A stretch of 64,000 nt of DNA from Polytrichum commune (taxonomy: Eukaryota; Streptophyta; Polytrichopsida; Polytrichales; Polytrichaceae): assembly GCA_950295325.1 (NCBI GenBank), contig OX485806.1, positions 44,387,169 to 44,451,168 of the forward strand, read 5' to 3'. This document shows positions 48,604-61,645 of the stretch, piece after piece. The number at the start of each line of letters is the position of its first letter. The first letter of the stretch is position 1. The position numbers and the translations under genes were made by a program. A model generated the notes under the pieces. That model searched no databases. It was not told where the DNA came from and saw nothing but the letters and a program-made list of their open reading frames with translations.

Positions 48604-51600
48604 GAGTTCCAAAAGGCTTAGTTGTGGCTTTTTGATGGTTATGTAGTTATTTGGCTTAGTTTTGGAGTGGAAAGGTGCTGACTTGAGAGATCCATCCATT
48701 CAAAACTAACTTTGAGGTGTTTTGAGTTCCAAAAGGCTTAGTTTTGGCTTTTTGATGGTTATGTAGTTATTTGGCTTAGTTTTGGAGTGGAAAGGTGCTG
48801 ACTTGAGAGATCCATCCATTCAAAACTAACTTTGAGGTGTTTTGAGTTCCAAAAGGCTTAGTTTTGGCTTTTTGATGGTTATGTAGTTATTTGGCTTAGT
48901 TTTGGAGTGGAAAGGTGCTGACTTGAGAGATCCATCCATTCTATGCTTATTTTGAGGTGTTTTGAGTTCCAAAAGGCTTAGTTGTGGCTTTTTGATGGTT
49001 ATGTAGTTATTAAGCTTAGTTTTGGAGTGGAAAGGTGCTGACTTGAGAGATCCATCCATTCAAAACTAACTTTGAGGTGTTTTGAGTTCCAAAAGGCTTA
49101 GTTGTGGCTTTTTGATGGTTATGTAGTTATTTGGCTTAGTTTTGGAGTGGAAAGGTGCTGACTTGAGAGATCCATCCATTCAAAACTAACTTTGAGGTGT
49201 TTTGAGTTCCAAAAGGTTTAGTTTTGGCTTTTTGATGGTTATGTAGTTATTTGGCTTAGTTTTGGAGTGGAAAGGTGCTGACTTGAGAGATCCATCCATT
49301 CAAAACTAACTTTGAGGTGTTTTGAGTTCCAAAAGGCTTAGTTGTGGCTTTTTGATGGTTATGTAGTTATTTGGCTTAGTTTTGGAGTGGAAAGGTGCTG
49401 ACTTGAGAGATCCATCCATTCAAAACTAACTTTGAGGTGTTTTGAGTTCCAAAAGGCTTAGTTTTGGCTTTTTGATGGTTATGTAGTTATTTGGCTTAGT
49501 TTTGGAGTGGAAAGGTGCTGACTTGAGAGATCCATCCATTCAAAACTAACTTTGAGGTGTTTTGAGTTCCAAAAGGCTTAGTTGTGGCTTTTTGATGGTT
49601 ATGTAGTTATTAAGCTTAGTTTTGGAGTGGAAAGGTGCTGACTTGAGAGATCCATCCATTCAAAACTAACTTTGAGGTGTTTTGAGTTCCAAAAGGCTTA
49701 GTTTTGGCTTTTTGATGGTTATGTAGTTATTTGGCTTAGTTTTGGAGTGGAAAGGTGCTGACTTGAGAGATCCATCCATTCAAAACTAACTTTGAGGTGT
49801 TTTGAGTTCCAAAAGGCTTAGTTTTGGCTTTTTGATGGTTATGTAGTTATTTGGCTTAGTTTTGGAGTGGAAAGGTGCTGACTTGAGAGATCCATCCATT
49901 CAAAACTAACTTTGAGGTGTTTTGAGTTCCAAAAGGCTTAGTTTTGGCTTTTTGATGGTTATGTAGTTATTTGGCTTAGTTTTGGAGTGGAAAGGTGCTG
50001 ACTTGAGAGATCCATCCATTCAAAACTAACTTTGAGGTGTTTTGAGTTCCAAAAGGCTTAGTTGTGGCTTTTTGATGGTTATGTAGTTATTACGCTTAGT
50101 TTTGGAGTGGAAAGGTGCTGACTTGAGAGATCCATCCATTCAAAACTAACTTTGAGGTGTTTTGAGTTCCAAAAGGCTTAGTTTTGGCTTTTTGATGGTT
50201 ATGTAGTTATTTGGCTTAGTTTTGGAGTGGAAAGGTGCTGACTTGAGAGATCCATCCATTCAAAACTAACTTTGAGGTGTTTTGAGTTCCAAAAGGCTTA
50301 GTTGTGGCTTTTTGATGGTTATGTAGTTATTAAGCTTAGTTTTGGAGTGGAAAGGTGCTGACTTGAGAGATCCATCCATTCTATGCTTACTTTGAGGTGT
50401 TTTGAGTTCCAAAAGGCTTAGTTTTGGCTTTTTGATGGTTATGTAGTTATTTGGCTTAGTTTTGGAGTGGAAAGGTGCTGACTTGAGAGATCCATCCATT
50501 CAAAACTAACTTTGAGGTGTTTTGAGTTCCAAAAGGCTTAGTTGTGGCTTTTTGATGGTTATGTAGTTATTTGGCTTAGTTTTGGAGTGGAAAGGTGCTG
50601 ACTTGAGAGATCCATCCATTCAAAACTAACTTTGAGGTGTTTTGAGTTCCAAAAGGCTTAGTTTTGGCTTTTTGATGGTTATGTAGTTATTTGGCTTAGT
50701 TTTGGAGTGGAAAGGTGCTGACTTGAGAGATCCATCCATTCTATGCTTACTTTGAGGTGTTTTGAGTTCCAAAAGGCTTAGTTTTGGCTTTTTGATGGTT
50801 ATGTAGTTATTAAGCATAGTTTTGGAGTGGGAAGGTGCTGACTTGAGAGATCCATCCATTCAAAACTAACTTTGAGGTGTTTTGAGTTCCAAAAGGCTTA
50901 GTTTTGGCTTTTTGATGGTTATGTAGTTATTTGGCTTAGTTTTGGAGTGGAAAGGTGTTGACTTGAGAGATCCATCCATTCAAAACTAACTTTGAGGTGT
51001 TTTGAGTTCCAAAAGGCTTAGTTGTGGCTTTTTGATGGTTATGTAGTTATTAAGCATAGTTTTGGAGTGGGAAGGTGCTGACTTGAGAGATCCATCCATT
51101 CAAAACTAACTTTGAGGTGTTTTGAGTTCCAAAAGGCTTAGTTGTGGCTTTTTGATGGTTATGTAGTTATTAAGCTTAGGTTTGGAGTGGGAAGGTGCTG
51201 ACTTGAGAGATCCATCCATTCAAAACTAACTTTGAGGTGTTTTGAGTTCCAAAAGGCTTAGTTGTGGCTTTTTGATGGTTATGTAGTTATTAAGCATAGT
51301 TTTGGAGTGGGAAGGTGCTGACTTGAGAGATCCATCCATTCAAAACTAACTTTGAGGTGTTTTGAGTTCCAAAAGGCTTAGTTTTGGCTTTTTGATGGTT
51401 ATGTAGTTATTTGGCTTAGTTTTGGAGTGGAAAGGTGTTGACTTGAGAGATCCATCCATTCAAAACTAACTTTGAGGTGTTTTGAGTTCCAAAAGGCTTA
51501 GTTGTGGCTTTTTGATGGTTATGTAGTTATTAAGCATAGTTTCGGAGTGGGAAGGTGCTGACTTGAGAGATCCATCCATTCAAAACTAACTTTGAGGTGT

Positions 51601-52323
51601 TTTGAGTTCCAAAAGGCTTAGTTGTGGCTTTTTGATGGTTATGTAGTTATTAAGCTTAGGTTTGGAGTGGGAAGGTGCTGACTTGAGAGATCCATCCATT
51701 CAAAATTAACTTTGAGGTGTTTTGAGTTCCAAAAGGCTTAGTTTTGGCTTTTTGATGGTTATGTAGTTATTTGGCTTAGTTTTGGAGTGGAAAGGTGCTG
51801 ACTTGAGAGATCCATCCATTCTATGCTTACTTTGAGGTGTTTTGAGTTCCAAAAGGCTTAGTTGTGGCTTTTTGATGGTTATGTAGTTATTTGGCTTAGT
51901 TTTGGAGTGGGAAGGTGCTGACTTGAGAGATCCATCCATTCAAAACTAACTTTGAGGTGTTTTGAGTTCCAAAAGGCTTAGTTTTGGCTTTTTTATGGTT
52001 ATGTAGTTATTTGGCTTAGTTTTGGAGTGGAAAGGTGCTGACTTGAGAGATCCATCCATTCAAAACTAACTTTGAGGTGTTTTGAGTTCCAAAAGGCTTA
52101 GTTTTGGCTTTTTGATGGTTATGTAGTTATTTGGCTTAGTTTTGGAGTGGAAAGGTGCTGACTTGAGAGATACATCCATTCTATGCTTACTTTGAGGTGT
52201 CTTGAGTTCCAAAAGGCTTAGTTGTGGCTTTTTGATGGTTATGTAGTTATTAAGCTTAGTTTTGGAGTGGGAAGGTGCTGACTTGAGAGATCCATCCATT
52301 CAAAACTAACTTTGAGGTGTTTT
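48604..52323 (+). repeat. Higher-order unit copy 1, 31 monomers (3720 bp)
   Basis: It opens with units carrying CTATGCTTAT and AAAGGTTTAG. It passes through TTACGCTTAG, GTGTTGAC, CTTAGGTTTGG and TTTCGGAG markers and ends with GTCTTGAG. The adjacent block repeats the same series. Confidence 0.8.
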
Positions 52324-55300
52324 GAGTTCCAAAAGGCTTAGTTGTGGCTTTTTGATGGTTATGTAGTTATTTGGCTTAGTTTTGGAGTGGAAAGGTGCTG
52401 ACTTGAGAGATCCATCCATTCAAAACTAACTTTGAGGTGTTTTGAGTTCCAAAAGGCTTAGTTTTGGCTTTTTGATGGTTATGTAGTTATTTGGCTTAGT
52501 TTTGGAGTGGAAAGGTGCTGACTTGAGAGATCCATCCATTCAAAACTAACTTTGAGGTGTTTTGAGTTCCAAAAGGCTTAGTTTTGGCTTTTTGATGGTT
52601 ATGTAGTTATTTGGCTTAGTTTTGGAGTGGAAAGGTGCTGACTTGAGAGATCCATCCATTCTATGCTTATTTTGAGGTGTTTTGAGTTCCAAAAGGCTTA
52701 GTTGTGGCTTTTTGATGGTTATGTAGTTATTAAGCTTAGTTTTGGAGTGGAAAGGTGCTGACTTGAGAGATCCATCCATTCAAAACTAACTTTGAGGTGT
52801 TTTGAGTTCCAAAAGGCTTAGTTTTGGCTTTTTGATGGTTATGTAGTTATTTGGCTTAGTTTTGGAGTGGAAAGGTGCTGACTTGAGAGATCCATCCATT
52901 CAAAACTAACTTTGAGGTGTTTTGAGTTCCAAAAGGTTTAGTTTTGGCTTTTTGATGGTTATGTAGTTATTTGGCTTAGTTTTGGAGTGGAAAGGTGCTG
53001 ACTTGAGAGATCCATCCATTCAAAACTAACTTTGAGGTGTTTTGAGTTCCAAAAGGCTTAGTTGTGGCTTTTTGATGGTTATGTAGTTATTTGGCTTAGT
53101 TTTGGAGTGGAAAGGTGCTGACTTGAGAGATCCATCCATTCAAAACTAACTTTGAGGTGTTTTGAGTTCCAAAAGGCTTAGTTTTGGCTTTTTGATGGTT
53201 ATGTAGTTATTTGGCTTAGTTTTGGAGTGGAAAGGTGCTGACTTGAGAGATCCATCCATTCAAAACTAACTTTGAGGTGTTTTGAGTTCCAAAAGGCTTA
53301 GTTTTGGCTTTTTGATGGTTATGTAGTTATTTGGCTTAGTTTTGGAGTGGAAAGGTGCTGACTTGAGAGATCCATCCATTCAAAACTAACTTTGAGGTGT
53401 TTTGAGTTCCAAAAGGCTTAGTTTTGGCTTTTTGATGGTTATGTAGTTATTTGGCTTAGTTTTGGAGTGGAAAGGTGCTGACTTGAGAGATCCATCCATT
53501 CAAAACTAACTTTGAGGTGTTTTGAGTTCCAAAAGGCTTAGTTGTGGCTTTTTGATGGTTATGTAGTTATTACGCTTAGTTTTGGAGTGGAAAGGTGCTG
53601 ACTTGAGAGATCCATCCATTCAAAACTAACTTTGAGGTGTTTTGAGTTCCAAAAGGCTTAGTTTTGGCTTTTTGATGGTTATGTAGTTATTTGGCTTAGT
53701 TTTGGAGTGGAAAGGTGCTGACTTGAGAGATCCATCCATTCAAAACTAACTTTGAGGTGTTTTGAGTTCCAAAAGGCTTAGTTGTGGCTTTTTGATGGTT
53801 ATGTAGTTATTAAGCTTAGTTTTGGAGTGGAAAGGTGCTGACTTGAGAGATCCATCCATTCTATGCTTACTTTGAGGTGTTTTGAGTTCCAAAAGGCTTA
53901 GTTTTGGCTTTTTGATGGTTATGTAGTTATTTGGCTTAGTTTTGGAGTGGAAAGGTGCTGACTTGAGAGATCCATCCATTCAAAACTAACTTTGAGGTGT
54001 TTTGAGTTCCAAAAGGCTTAGTTGTGGCTTTTTGATGGTTATGTAGTTATTTGGCTTAGTTTTGGAGTGGAAAGGTGCTGACTTGAGAAATCCATCCATT
54101 CAAAACTAACTTTGAGGTGTTTTGAGTTCCAAAAGGCTTAGTTTTGGCTTTTTGATGGTTATGTAGTTATTTGGCTTAGTTTTGGAGTGGAAAGGTGCTG
54201 ACTTGAGAGATCCATCCATTCTATGCTTACTTTGAGGTGTTTTGAGTTCCAAAAGGCTTAGTTTTGGCTTTTTGATGGTTATGTAGTTATTAAGCATAGT
54301 TTTGGAGTGGGAAGGTGCTGACTTGAGAGATCCATCCATTCAAAACTAACTTTGAGGTGTTTTGAGTTCCAAAAGGCTTAGTTTTGGCTTTTTGATGGTT
54401 ATGTAGTTATTTGGCTTAGTTTTGGAGTGGAAAGGTGTTGACTTGAGAGATCCATCCATTCAAAACTAACTTTGAGGTGTTTTGAGTTCCAAAAGGCTTA
54501 GTTGTGGCTTTTTGATGGTTATGTAGTTATTAAGCATAGTTTTGGAGTGGGAAGGTGCTGACTTGAGAGATCCATCCATTCAAAACTAACTTTGAGGTGT
54601 TTTGAGTTCCAAAAGGCTTAGTTGTGGCTTTTTGATGGTTATGTAGTTATTAAGCTTAGGTTTGGAGTGGGAAGGTGCTGACTTGAGAGATCCATCCATT
54701 CAAAACTAACTTTGAGGTGTTTTGAGTTCCAAAAGGCTTAGTTGTGGCTTTTTGATGGTTATGTAGTTATTAAGCATAGTTTTGGAGTGGGAAGGTGCTG
54801 ACTTGAGAGATCCATCCATTCAAAACTAACTTTGAGGTGTTTTGAGTTCCAAAAGGCTTAGTTTTGGCTTTTTGATGGTTATGTAGTTATTTGGCTTAGT
54901 TTTGGAGTGGAAAGGTGTTGACTTGAGAGATCCATCCATTCAAAACTAACTTTGAGGTGTTTTGAGTTCCAAAAGGCTTAGTTGTGGCTTTTTGATGGTT
55001 ATGTAGTTATTAAGCATAGTTTCGGAGTGGGAAGGTGCTGACTTGAGAGATCCATCCATTCAAAACTAACTTTGAGGTGTTTTGAGTTCCAAAAGGCTTA
55101 GTTGTGGCTTTTTGATGGTTATGTAGTTATTAAGCTTAGGTTTGGAGTGGGAAGGTGCTGACTTGAGAGATCCATCCATTCAAAATTAACTTTGAGGTGT
55201 TTTGAGTTCCAAAAGGCTTAGTTTTGGCTTTTTGATGGTTATGTAGTTATTTGGCTTAGTTTTGGAGTGGAAAGGTGCTGACTTGAGAGATCCATCCATT

Positions 55301-55923
55301 CTATGCTTACTTTGAGGTGTTTTGAGTTCCAAAAGGCTTAGTTGTGGCTTTTTGATGGTTATGTAGTTATTTGGCTTAGTTTTGGAGTGGAAAGGTGCTG
55401 ACTTGAGAGATCCATCCATTCTATGCTTACTTTGAGGTGTTTTGAGTTCCAAAAGGCTTAGTTGTGGCTTTTTGATGGTTATGTAGTTATTTGGCTTAGT
55501 TTTGGAGTGGGAAGGTGCTGACTTGAGAGATCCATCCATTCAAAACTAACTTTGAGGTGTTTTGAGTTCCAAAAGGCTTAGTTTTGGCTTTTTTATGGTT
55601 ATGTAGTTATTTGGCTTAGTTTTGGAGTGGAAAGGTGCTGACTTGAGAGATCCATCCATTCAAAACTAACTTTGAGGTGTTTTGAGTTCCAAAAGGCTTA
55701 GTTTTGGCTTTTTGATGGTTATGTAGTTATTTGGCTTAGTTTTGGAGTGGAAAGGTGCTGACTTGAGAGATACATCCATTCTATGCTTACTTTGAGGTGT
55801 CTTGAGTTCCAAAAGGCTTAGTTGTGGCTTTTTGATGGTTATGTAGTTATTAAGCTTAGTTTTGGAGTGGGAAGGTGCTGACTTGAGAGATCCATCCATT
55901 CAAAACTAACTTTGAGGTGTTTT
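52324..55923 (+). repeat. Higher-order unit copy 2, 30 monomers (3600 bp)
   Basis: It follows copy 1 in the same order but has lost two monomers before the TTACGCTTAG unit (offset 3720 becomes 3480). It has gained one minor-class monomer near 55324 (offset becomes 3600). Few substitutions are visible, for example GAGAAATCC at about 54086. Confidence 0.8.
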
Positions 55924-57243
55924 GAGTTCCAAAAGGCTTAGTTGTGGCTTTTTGATGGTTATGTAGTTATTTGGCTTAGTTTTGGAGTGGAAAGGTGCTG
56001 ACTTGAGAGATCCATCCATTCAAAACTAACTTTGAGGTGTTTTGAGTTCCAAAAGGCTTAGTTGTGGCTTTTTGATGGTTATGTAGTTATTAAGCATAGT
56101 TTTGGAGTGGGAAGGTGCTGACTTGAGAGATCCATCCATTCAAAACTAACTTTGAGGTGTTTTGAGTTCCAAAAGGCTTAGTTTTGGCTTTTTGATGGTT
56201 ATGTAGTTATTTGGCTTAGTTTTGGAGTGGAAAGGTGTTGACTTGAGAGATCCATCCATTCAAAACTAACTTTGAGGTGTTTTGAGTTCCAAAAGGCTTA
56301 GTTGTGGCTTTTTGATGGTTATGTAGTTATTAAGCATAGTTTCGGAGTGGGAAGGTGCTGACTTGAGAGATCCATCCATTCAAAACTAACTTTGAGGTGT
56401 TTTGAGTTCCAAAAGGCTTAGTTGTGGCTTTTTGATGGTTATGTAGTTATTAAGCTTAGGTTTGGAGTGGGAAGGTGCTGACTTGAGAGATCCATCCATT
56501 CAAAACTAACTTTGAGGTGTTTTGAGTTCCAAAAGGCTTAGTTGTGGCTTTTTGATGGTTATGTAGTTATTTGGCTTAGTTTTGGAGTGGAAAGGTGTTG
56601 ACTTGAGAGATCCATCCATTCAAAACTAACTTTGAGGTGTTTTGAGTTCCAAAAGGCTTAGTTGTGGCTTTTTGATGGTTATGTAGTTATTAAGCTTAGG
56701 TTTGGAGTGGGAAGGTGCTGACTTGAGAGATCCATCCATTCAAAACTAACTTTGAGGTGTTTTGAGTTCCAAAAGGCTTAGTTGTGGCTTTTTGATGGTT
56801 ATGTAGTTATTAAGCATAGTTTCGGAGTGGGAAGGTGCTGACTTGAGAGATCCATCCATTCAAAACTAACTTTGAGGTGTTTTGAGTTCCAAAAGGCTTA
56901 GTTGTGGCTTTTTGATGGTTATGTAGTTATTAAGCTTAGGTTTGGAGTGGGAAGGTGCTGACTTGAGAGATCCATCCATTCAAAACTAACTTTGAGGTGT
57001 TTTGAGTTCCAAAAGGCTTAGTTGTGGCTTTTTGATGGTTATGTAGTTATTTGGCTTAGTTTTGGAGTGGAAAGGTGCTGACTTGAGAGATCCATCCATT
57101 CAAAACTAACTTTGAGGTGTTTTGAGTTCCAAAAGGCTTAGTTGTGGCTTTTTGATGGTTATGTAGTTATTAAGCTTAGGTTTGGAGTGGGAAGGTGCTG
57201 ACTTGAGAGATCCATCCATTCAAAACTAACTTTGAGGTGTTTT

Positions 57244-57963
57244 GAGTTCCAAAAGGCTTAGTTTTGGCTTTTTGATGGTTATGTAGTTATTTGGCTTAGT
57301 TTTGGAGTGGAAAGGTGCTGACTTGAGAGATCCATCCATTCAAAACTACCTTTGAGGTGTTTTGAGTTCCAAAAGGCTTAGTTTTGGCTTTTTGATGGTT
57401 ATGTAGTTATTTGGCTTAGTTTTGGAGTGGAAAGGTGTTGACTTGAGAGATCCATCCATTCAAAACTAACTTTGAGGTGTTTTGAGTTCCAAAAGGCTTA
57501 GTTGTGGCTTTTTGATGGTTATGTAGTTATTAAGCTTAGGTTCGGAGTGGGAAGGTGCTGACTTGAGAGATCCATCCATTCAAAACTAACTTTGAGGTGT
57601 TTTGAGTTCCAAAAGGCTTAGTTTTGGCTTTTTGATGGTTATGTAGTTATTTGGCTTAGTTTTGGAGTGGAAAGGTGCTGACTTGAGAGATCCATCCATT
57701 CAAAACTACCTTTGAGGTGTTTTGAGTTCCAAAAGGCTTAGTTTTGGCTTTTTGATGGTTATGTAGTTATTTGGCTTAGTTTTGGAGTGGAAAGGTGTTG
57801 ACTTGAGAGATCCATCCATTCAAAACTAACTTTGAGGTGTTTTGAGTTCCAAAAGGCTTAGTTGTGGCTTTTTGATGGTTATGTAGTTATTAAGCATAGT
57901 TTCGGAGTGGGAAGGTGCTGACTTGAGAGATCCATCCATTCAAAACTAACTTTGAGGTGTTTT
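57244..57963 (+). repeat. 3-mer (360-bp) tandem duplication with CTACC marker
   Basis: A unit with AAAACTACCTTTG, then a GTGTTGAC unit, then a TTCGGAG unit occur at 57244-57603 and again at 57604-57963. The third units differ at AGCTTAGG versus AGCATAGT. Confidence 0.65.
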
Positions 57964-58803
57964 GAGTTCCAAAAGGCTTAGTTTTGGTTTTTTGATGGTT
58001 ATGTAGTTATTAAGCTTCGTTTTGGAGTGGGAAGGTGCTGACTTGAGAGATCCATCCATTCAAAACTAACTTTGAGGTGTTTTGAGTTCCAAAAGGCTTA
58101 GTTGTGGCTTTTTGATGGTTATGTAGTTATTTGGCTTAGTTTTGGAGTGGAAAGGTGCTGACTTGAGAGATCCATCCATTCAAAACTAACTTTGAGGTGT
58201 TTTGAGTTCCAAAAGGCTTAGTTGTGGCTTTTTGATGGTTATGTAGTTATTTGGCTTAGTTTTGGAGTGGAAAGGTGCTGACTTGAGAGATCCATCCATT
58301 CAAAACTAACTTTGAGGTGTTTTGAGTTCCAAAAGGCTTAGTTGTGGCTTTTTGATGGTTATGTAGTTATTTGGCTTAGTTTTGGAGTGGAAAGGTGCTG
58401 ACTTGAGAGATCCATCCATTCTATGCTTACTTTGAGGTGTTTTGAGTTCCAAAAGGCTTAGTTGTGGCTTTTTGATGGTTATGTAGTTATTTGGCTTAGT
58501 TTTGGAGTGGAAAGGTGCTGACTTGAGAGATCCATCCATTCAAAATTAACTTTGAGGTGTTTTGAGTTCCAAAAGGCTTAGTTGTGGCTTTTTGATGGTT
58601 ATGTAGTTATTAAGCATAGTTTCGGAGTGGGAAGGTGCTGACTTGAGAGATCCATCCATTCAAAACTAACTTTGAGGTGTTTTGAGTTCCAAAAGGCTTA
58701 GTTTTGGTTTTTTGATGGTTATGTAGTTATTAAGCTTCGTTTTGGAGTGGGAAGGTGCTGACTTGAGAGATCCATCCATTCAAAACTAACTTTGAGGTGT
58801 TTT

Positions 58804-58885
58804 GAGTTCCAAAAGGCTTAGTTTTGGAGTGGAAAGGTGCTGACTTGAGAGATCCATCCATTCAAAACTAACTTTGAGGTGTTTT
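58804..58885 (+). repeat. Truncated 82-bp monomer
   Basis: This unit lacks 38 bp. The monomer contains GGCTTAG(G/T)TTTGG-like words twice, at positions 12-24 and 50-62. Here one copy of GGCTTAGTTTTGG (58815-58827) and the intervening bases are gone exactly. This is the product expected from slippage or exchange between the two internal repeats of a T-type monomer. It shifts the array phase by 38 bp for the rest of the window. Confidence 0.95.
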
Positions 58886-60205
58886 GAGTTCCAAAAGGCT
58901 TAGTTTTGGTTTTTTGATGGTTATGTAGTTATTAAGCTTAGTTTTGGAGTGGAAAGGTGCTGACTTGAGAGATCCATCCATTCAAAACTAACTTTGAGGT
59001 GTTTTGAGTTCCAAAAGGCTTAGTTGTGGCTTTTTGATGGTTATGTAGTTATTTGGCTTAGTTTTGGAGTGGAAAGGTGCTGACTTGAGAGATCCATCCA
59101 TTCAAAATTAACTTTGAGGTGTTTTGAGTTCCAAAAGGCTTAGTTGTGGCTTTTTGATGGTTATGTAGTTATTAAGCATAGTTTCGGAGTGGGAAGGTGC
59201 TGACTTGAGAGATCCATCCATTCAAAACTAACTTTGAGGTGTTTTGAGTTCCAAAAAGCTTAGTTGTGGCTTTTTGATGGTTATGTAGTTATTAAGCATA
59301 GTTTTGGAGTGGGAAGGTGCTGACTTGAGAGATCCATCCATTCAAAACTAACTTTGAGGTGTTTTGAGTTCCAAAAGGCTTAGTTGTGGCTTTTTGATGG
59401 TTATGTAGTTATTTGGCTTAGTTTTGGAGTGGAAAGGTGCTGACTTGAGAGATCCATCCATTCAAAACTAACTTTGAGGTGTTTTGAGTTCCAAAAGGCT
59501 TAGTTGTGGCTTTTTGATGGTTATGTAGTTATTAAGCTTAGTTTTGGAGTGGAAAGGTGCTGACTTGAGAGATCCATCCATTCAAAACTAACTTTGAGGT
59601 GTTTTGAGTTCCAAAAGGCTTAGTTTTGGCTTTTTGATGGTTATGTAGTTATTTGGCTTTGTTTTGGAGTGGAAAGGTGCTGACTTGAAAGGTCCATCCA
59701 TTCAAAACTAACTTTGAGGTGTTTTGAGTTCCAAAAGGCTTAGTTGTGGCTTTTTGATGGTTATGTAGTTATTTGGCTTAGTTTTGGAGTGGAAAGGTGC
59801 TGACTTGAGAGATCCATCCATTCAAAACTAACTTTGAGGTGTTTTGAGTTCCAAAAGGCTTAGTTGTGGGTTTTTGATGGTTACGTAGTTATTAAGCTTA
59901 GTTTTGGAGTGGAAAGGTGCTGACTTGAGAGATCCATCCATTCAAAACTAACTTTGAGGTGTTTTGAGTTCCAAAAGGCTTAGTTGTGGCTTTTTGATGG
60001 TTATGTAGTTATTAAGCTTAGTTTTGGAGTGGAAAGGTGCTGACTTGAAAGGTCCATCCATTCAAAACTAACTTTGAGGTGTTTTGAGTTCCAAAAGGCT
60101 TAGTTGTGGCTTTTTGATGGTTATGTAGTTATTTGGCTTAGTTTTGGAGTGGAAAGGTGCTGACTTGAGAGATCCATCCATTCAAAACTAACTTTGAGGT
60201 GTTTT

Positions 60206-61645
60206 GAGTTCCAAAAGGCTTAGTTTTGACTTTTTGATGGTTATGTAGTTATTTGGCTTAGTTTTGGAGTGGAAAGGTGCTGACTTGAGAAATACATCCA
60301 TTCTATGCTTACTTTGAGGTGTTTTGAGTTCCAAAAGGCTTAGTTGTGGCTTTTTGATGGTTATGTAGTTATTAAGCTTAGTTTTGGAGTGGGAAGGTGC
60401 TGACTTGAGAGATCCATCCATTCAAAACTAACTTTGAGGTGTTTTGAGTTCCAAAAGGCTTAGTTTTGGCTTTTTGATGGTTATGTAGTTATTTGGCTTA
60501 GTTTTGGAGTGGAAAGGTGCTGACTTGAGAAATACATCCATTCTATGCTTACTTTGAGGTGTTTTGAGTTCCAAAAGGCTTAGTTGTGGCTTTTTGATGG
60601 TTATGTAGTTATTAAGCTTCGTTTTGGAGTGGGAAGGTGCTGACTTGAGAGATCCATCCATTCAAAACTAACTTTGAGGTGTTTTGAGTTCCAAAAGGCT
60701 TAGTTGTGGCTTTTTGATGGTTATGTAGTTATTACGCTTAGTTTTGGAGTGGAAAGGTGCTGACTTGAGAGATCCATCCATTCAAAACTAACTTTGAGGT
60801 GTTTTGAGTTCCAAAAGGCTTAGTTTTGGCTTTTTGATGGTTATGTAGTTATTTGGCTTAGTTTTGGAGTGGAAAGGTGCTGACTTGAGAGATCCATCCA
60901 TTCAAAACTAACTTTGAGGTGTTTTGAGTTCCAAAAGGCTTAGTTGTGGCTTTTTGATGGTTATGTAGTTATTTGGCTTAGTTTTGGAGTGGAAAGGTGC
61001 TGACTTGAGAGATCCATCCATTCAAAACTAACTTTGAGGTGTTTTGAGTTCCAAAAGGCTTAGTTTTGGCTTTTTGATGGTTATGTAGTTATTTGGCTTA
61101 GTTTTGGAGTGGAAAGGTGCTGACTTGAGAGATCCATCCATTCAAAACTAACTTTGAGGTGTTTTGAGTTCCAAAAGGCTTAGTTGTGGCTTTTTGATGG
61201 TTATGTAGTTATTTGGCTTAGTTTTGGAGTGGAAAGGTGCTGACTTGAAAGATCCATCCATTCTATGCTTAGTTTGAGGTGTTTTGAGTTCCAAAAGGCT
61301 TAGTTGTGGCTTTTTGATGGTTATGTAGTTATTAAGCTTAGTTTTGGAGTGGGAAGGTGCTGACTTGAGAGATCCATCCATTCAAAACTAACTTTGAGGT
61401 GTTTTGAGTTCCAAAAGGCTTAGTTGTGGCTTTTTGATGGTTATGTAGTTATTACGCTTAGTTTTGGAGTGGAAAGGTGCTGACTTGAGAGATCCATCCA
61501 TTCAAAACTAACTTTGAGGTGTTTTGAGTTCCAAAAGGCTTAGTTGTGGCTTTTTGATGGTTATGTAGTTATTTGGCTTAGTTTTGGAGTGGAAAGGTGC
61601 TGATTTGAGAGATCCATCCATTCAAAACTAACTTTGAGGTGTTTT
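60206..61645 (+). repeat. Higher-order unit copy 1, 12 monomers (1440 bp)
   Basis: The series opens with a TTTTGACTTTT unit carrying GAGAAATACATCC, and includes two TTACGCTTAG units and a GAAAGATCC unit ending CTATGCTTAG. It is followed directly by a second copy. Confidence 0.8.
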
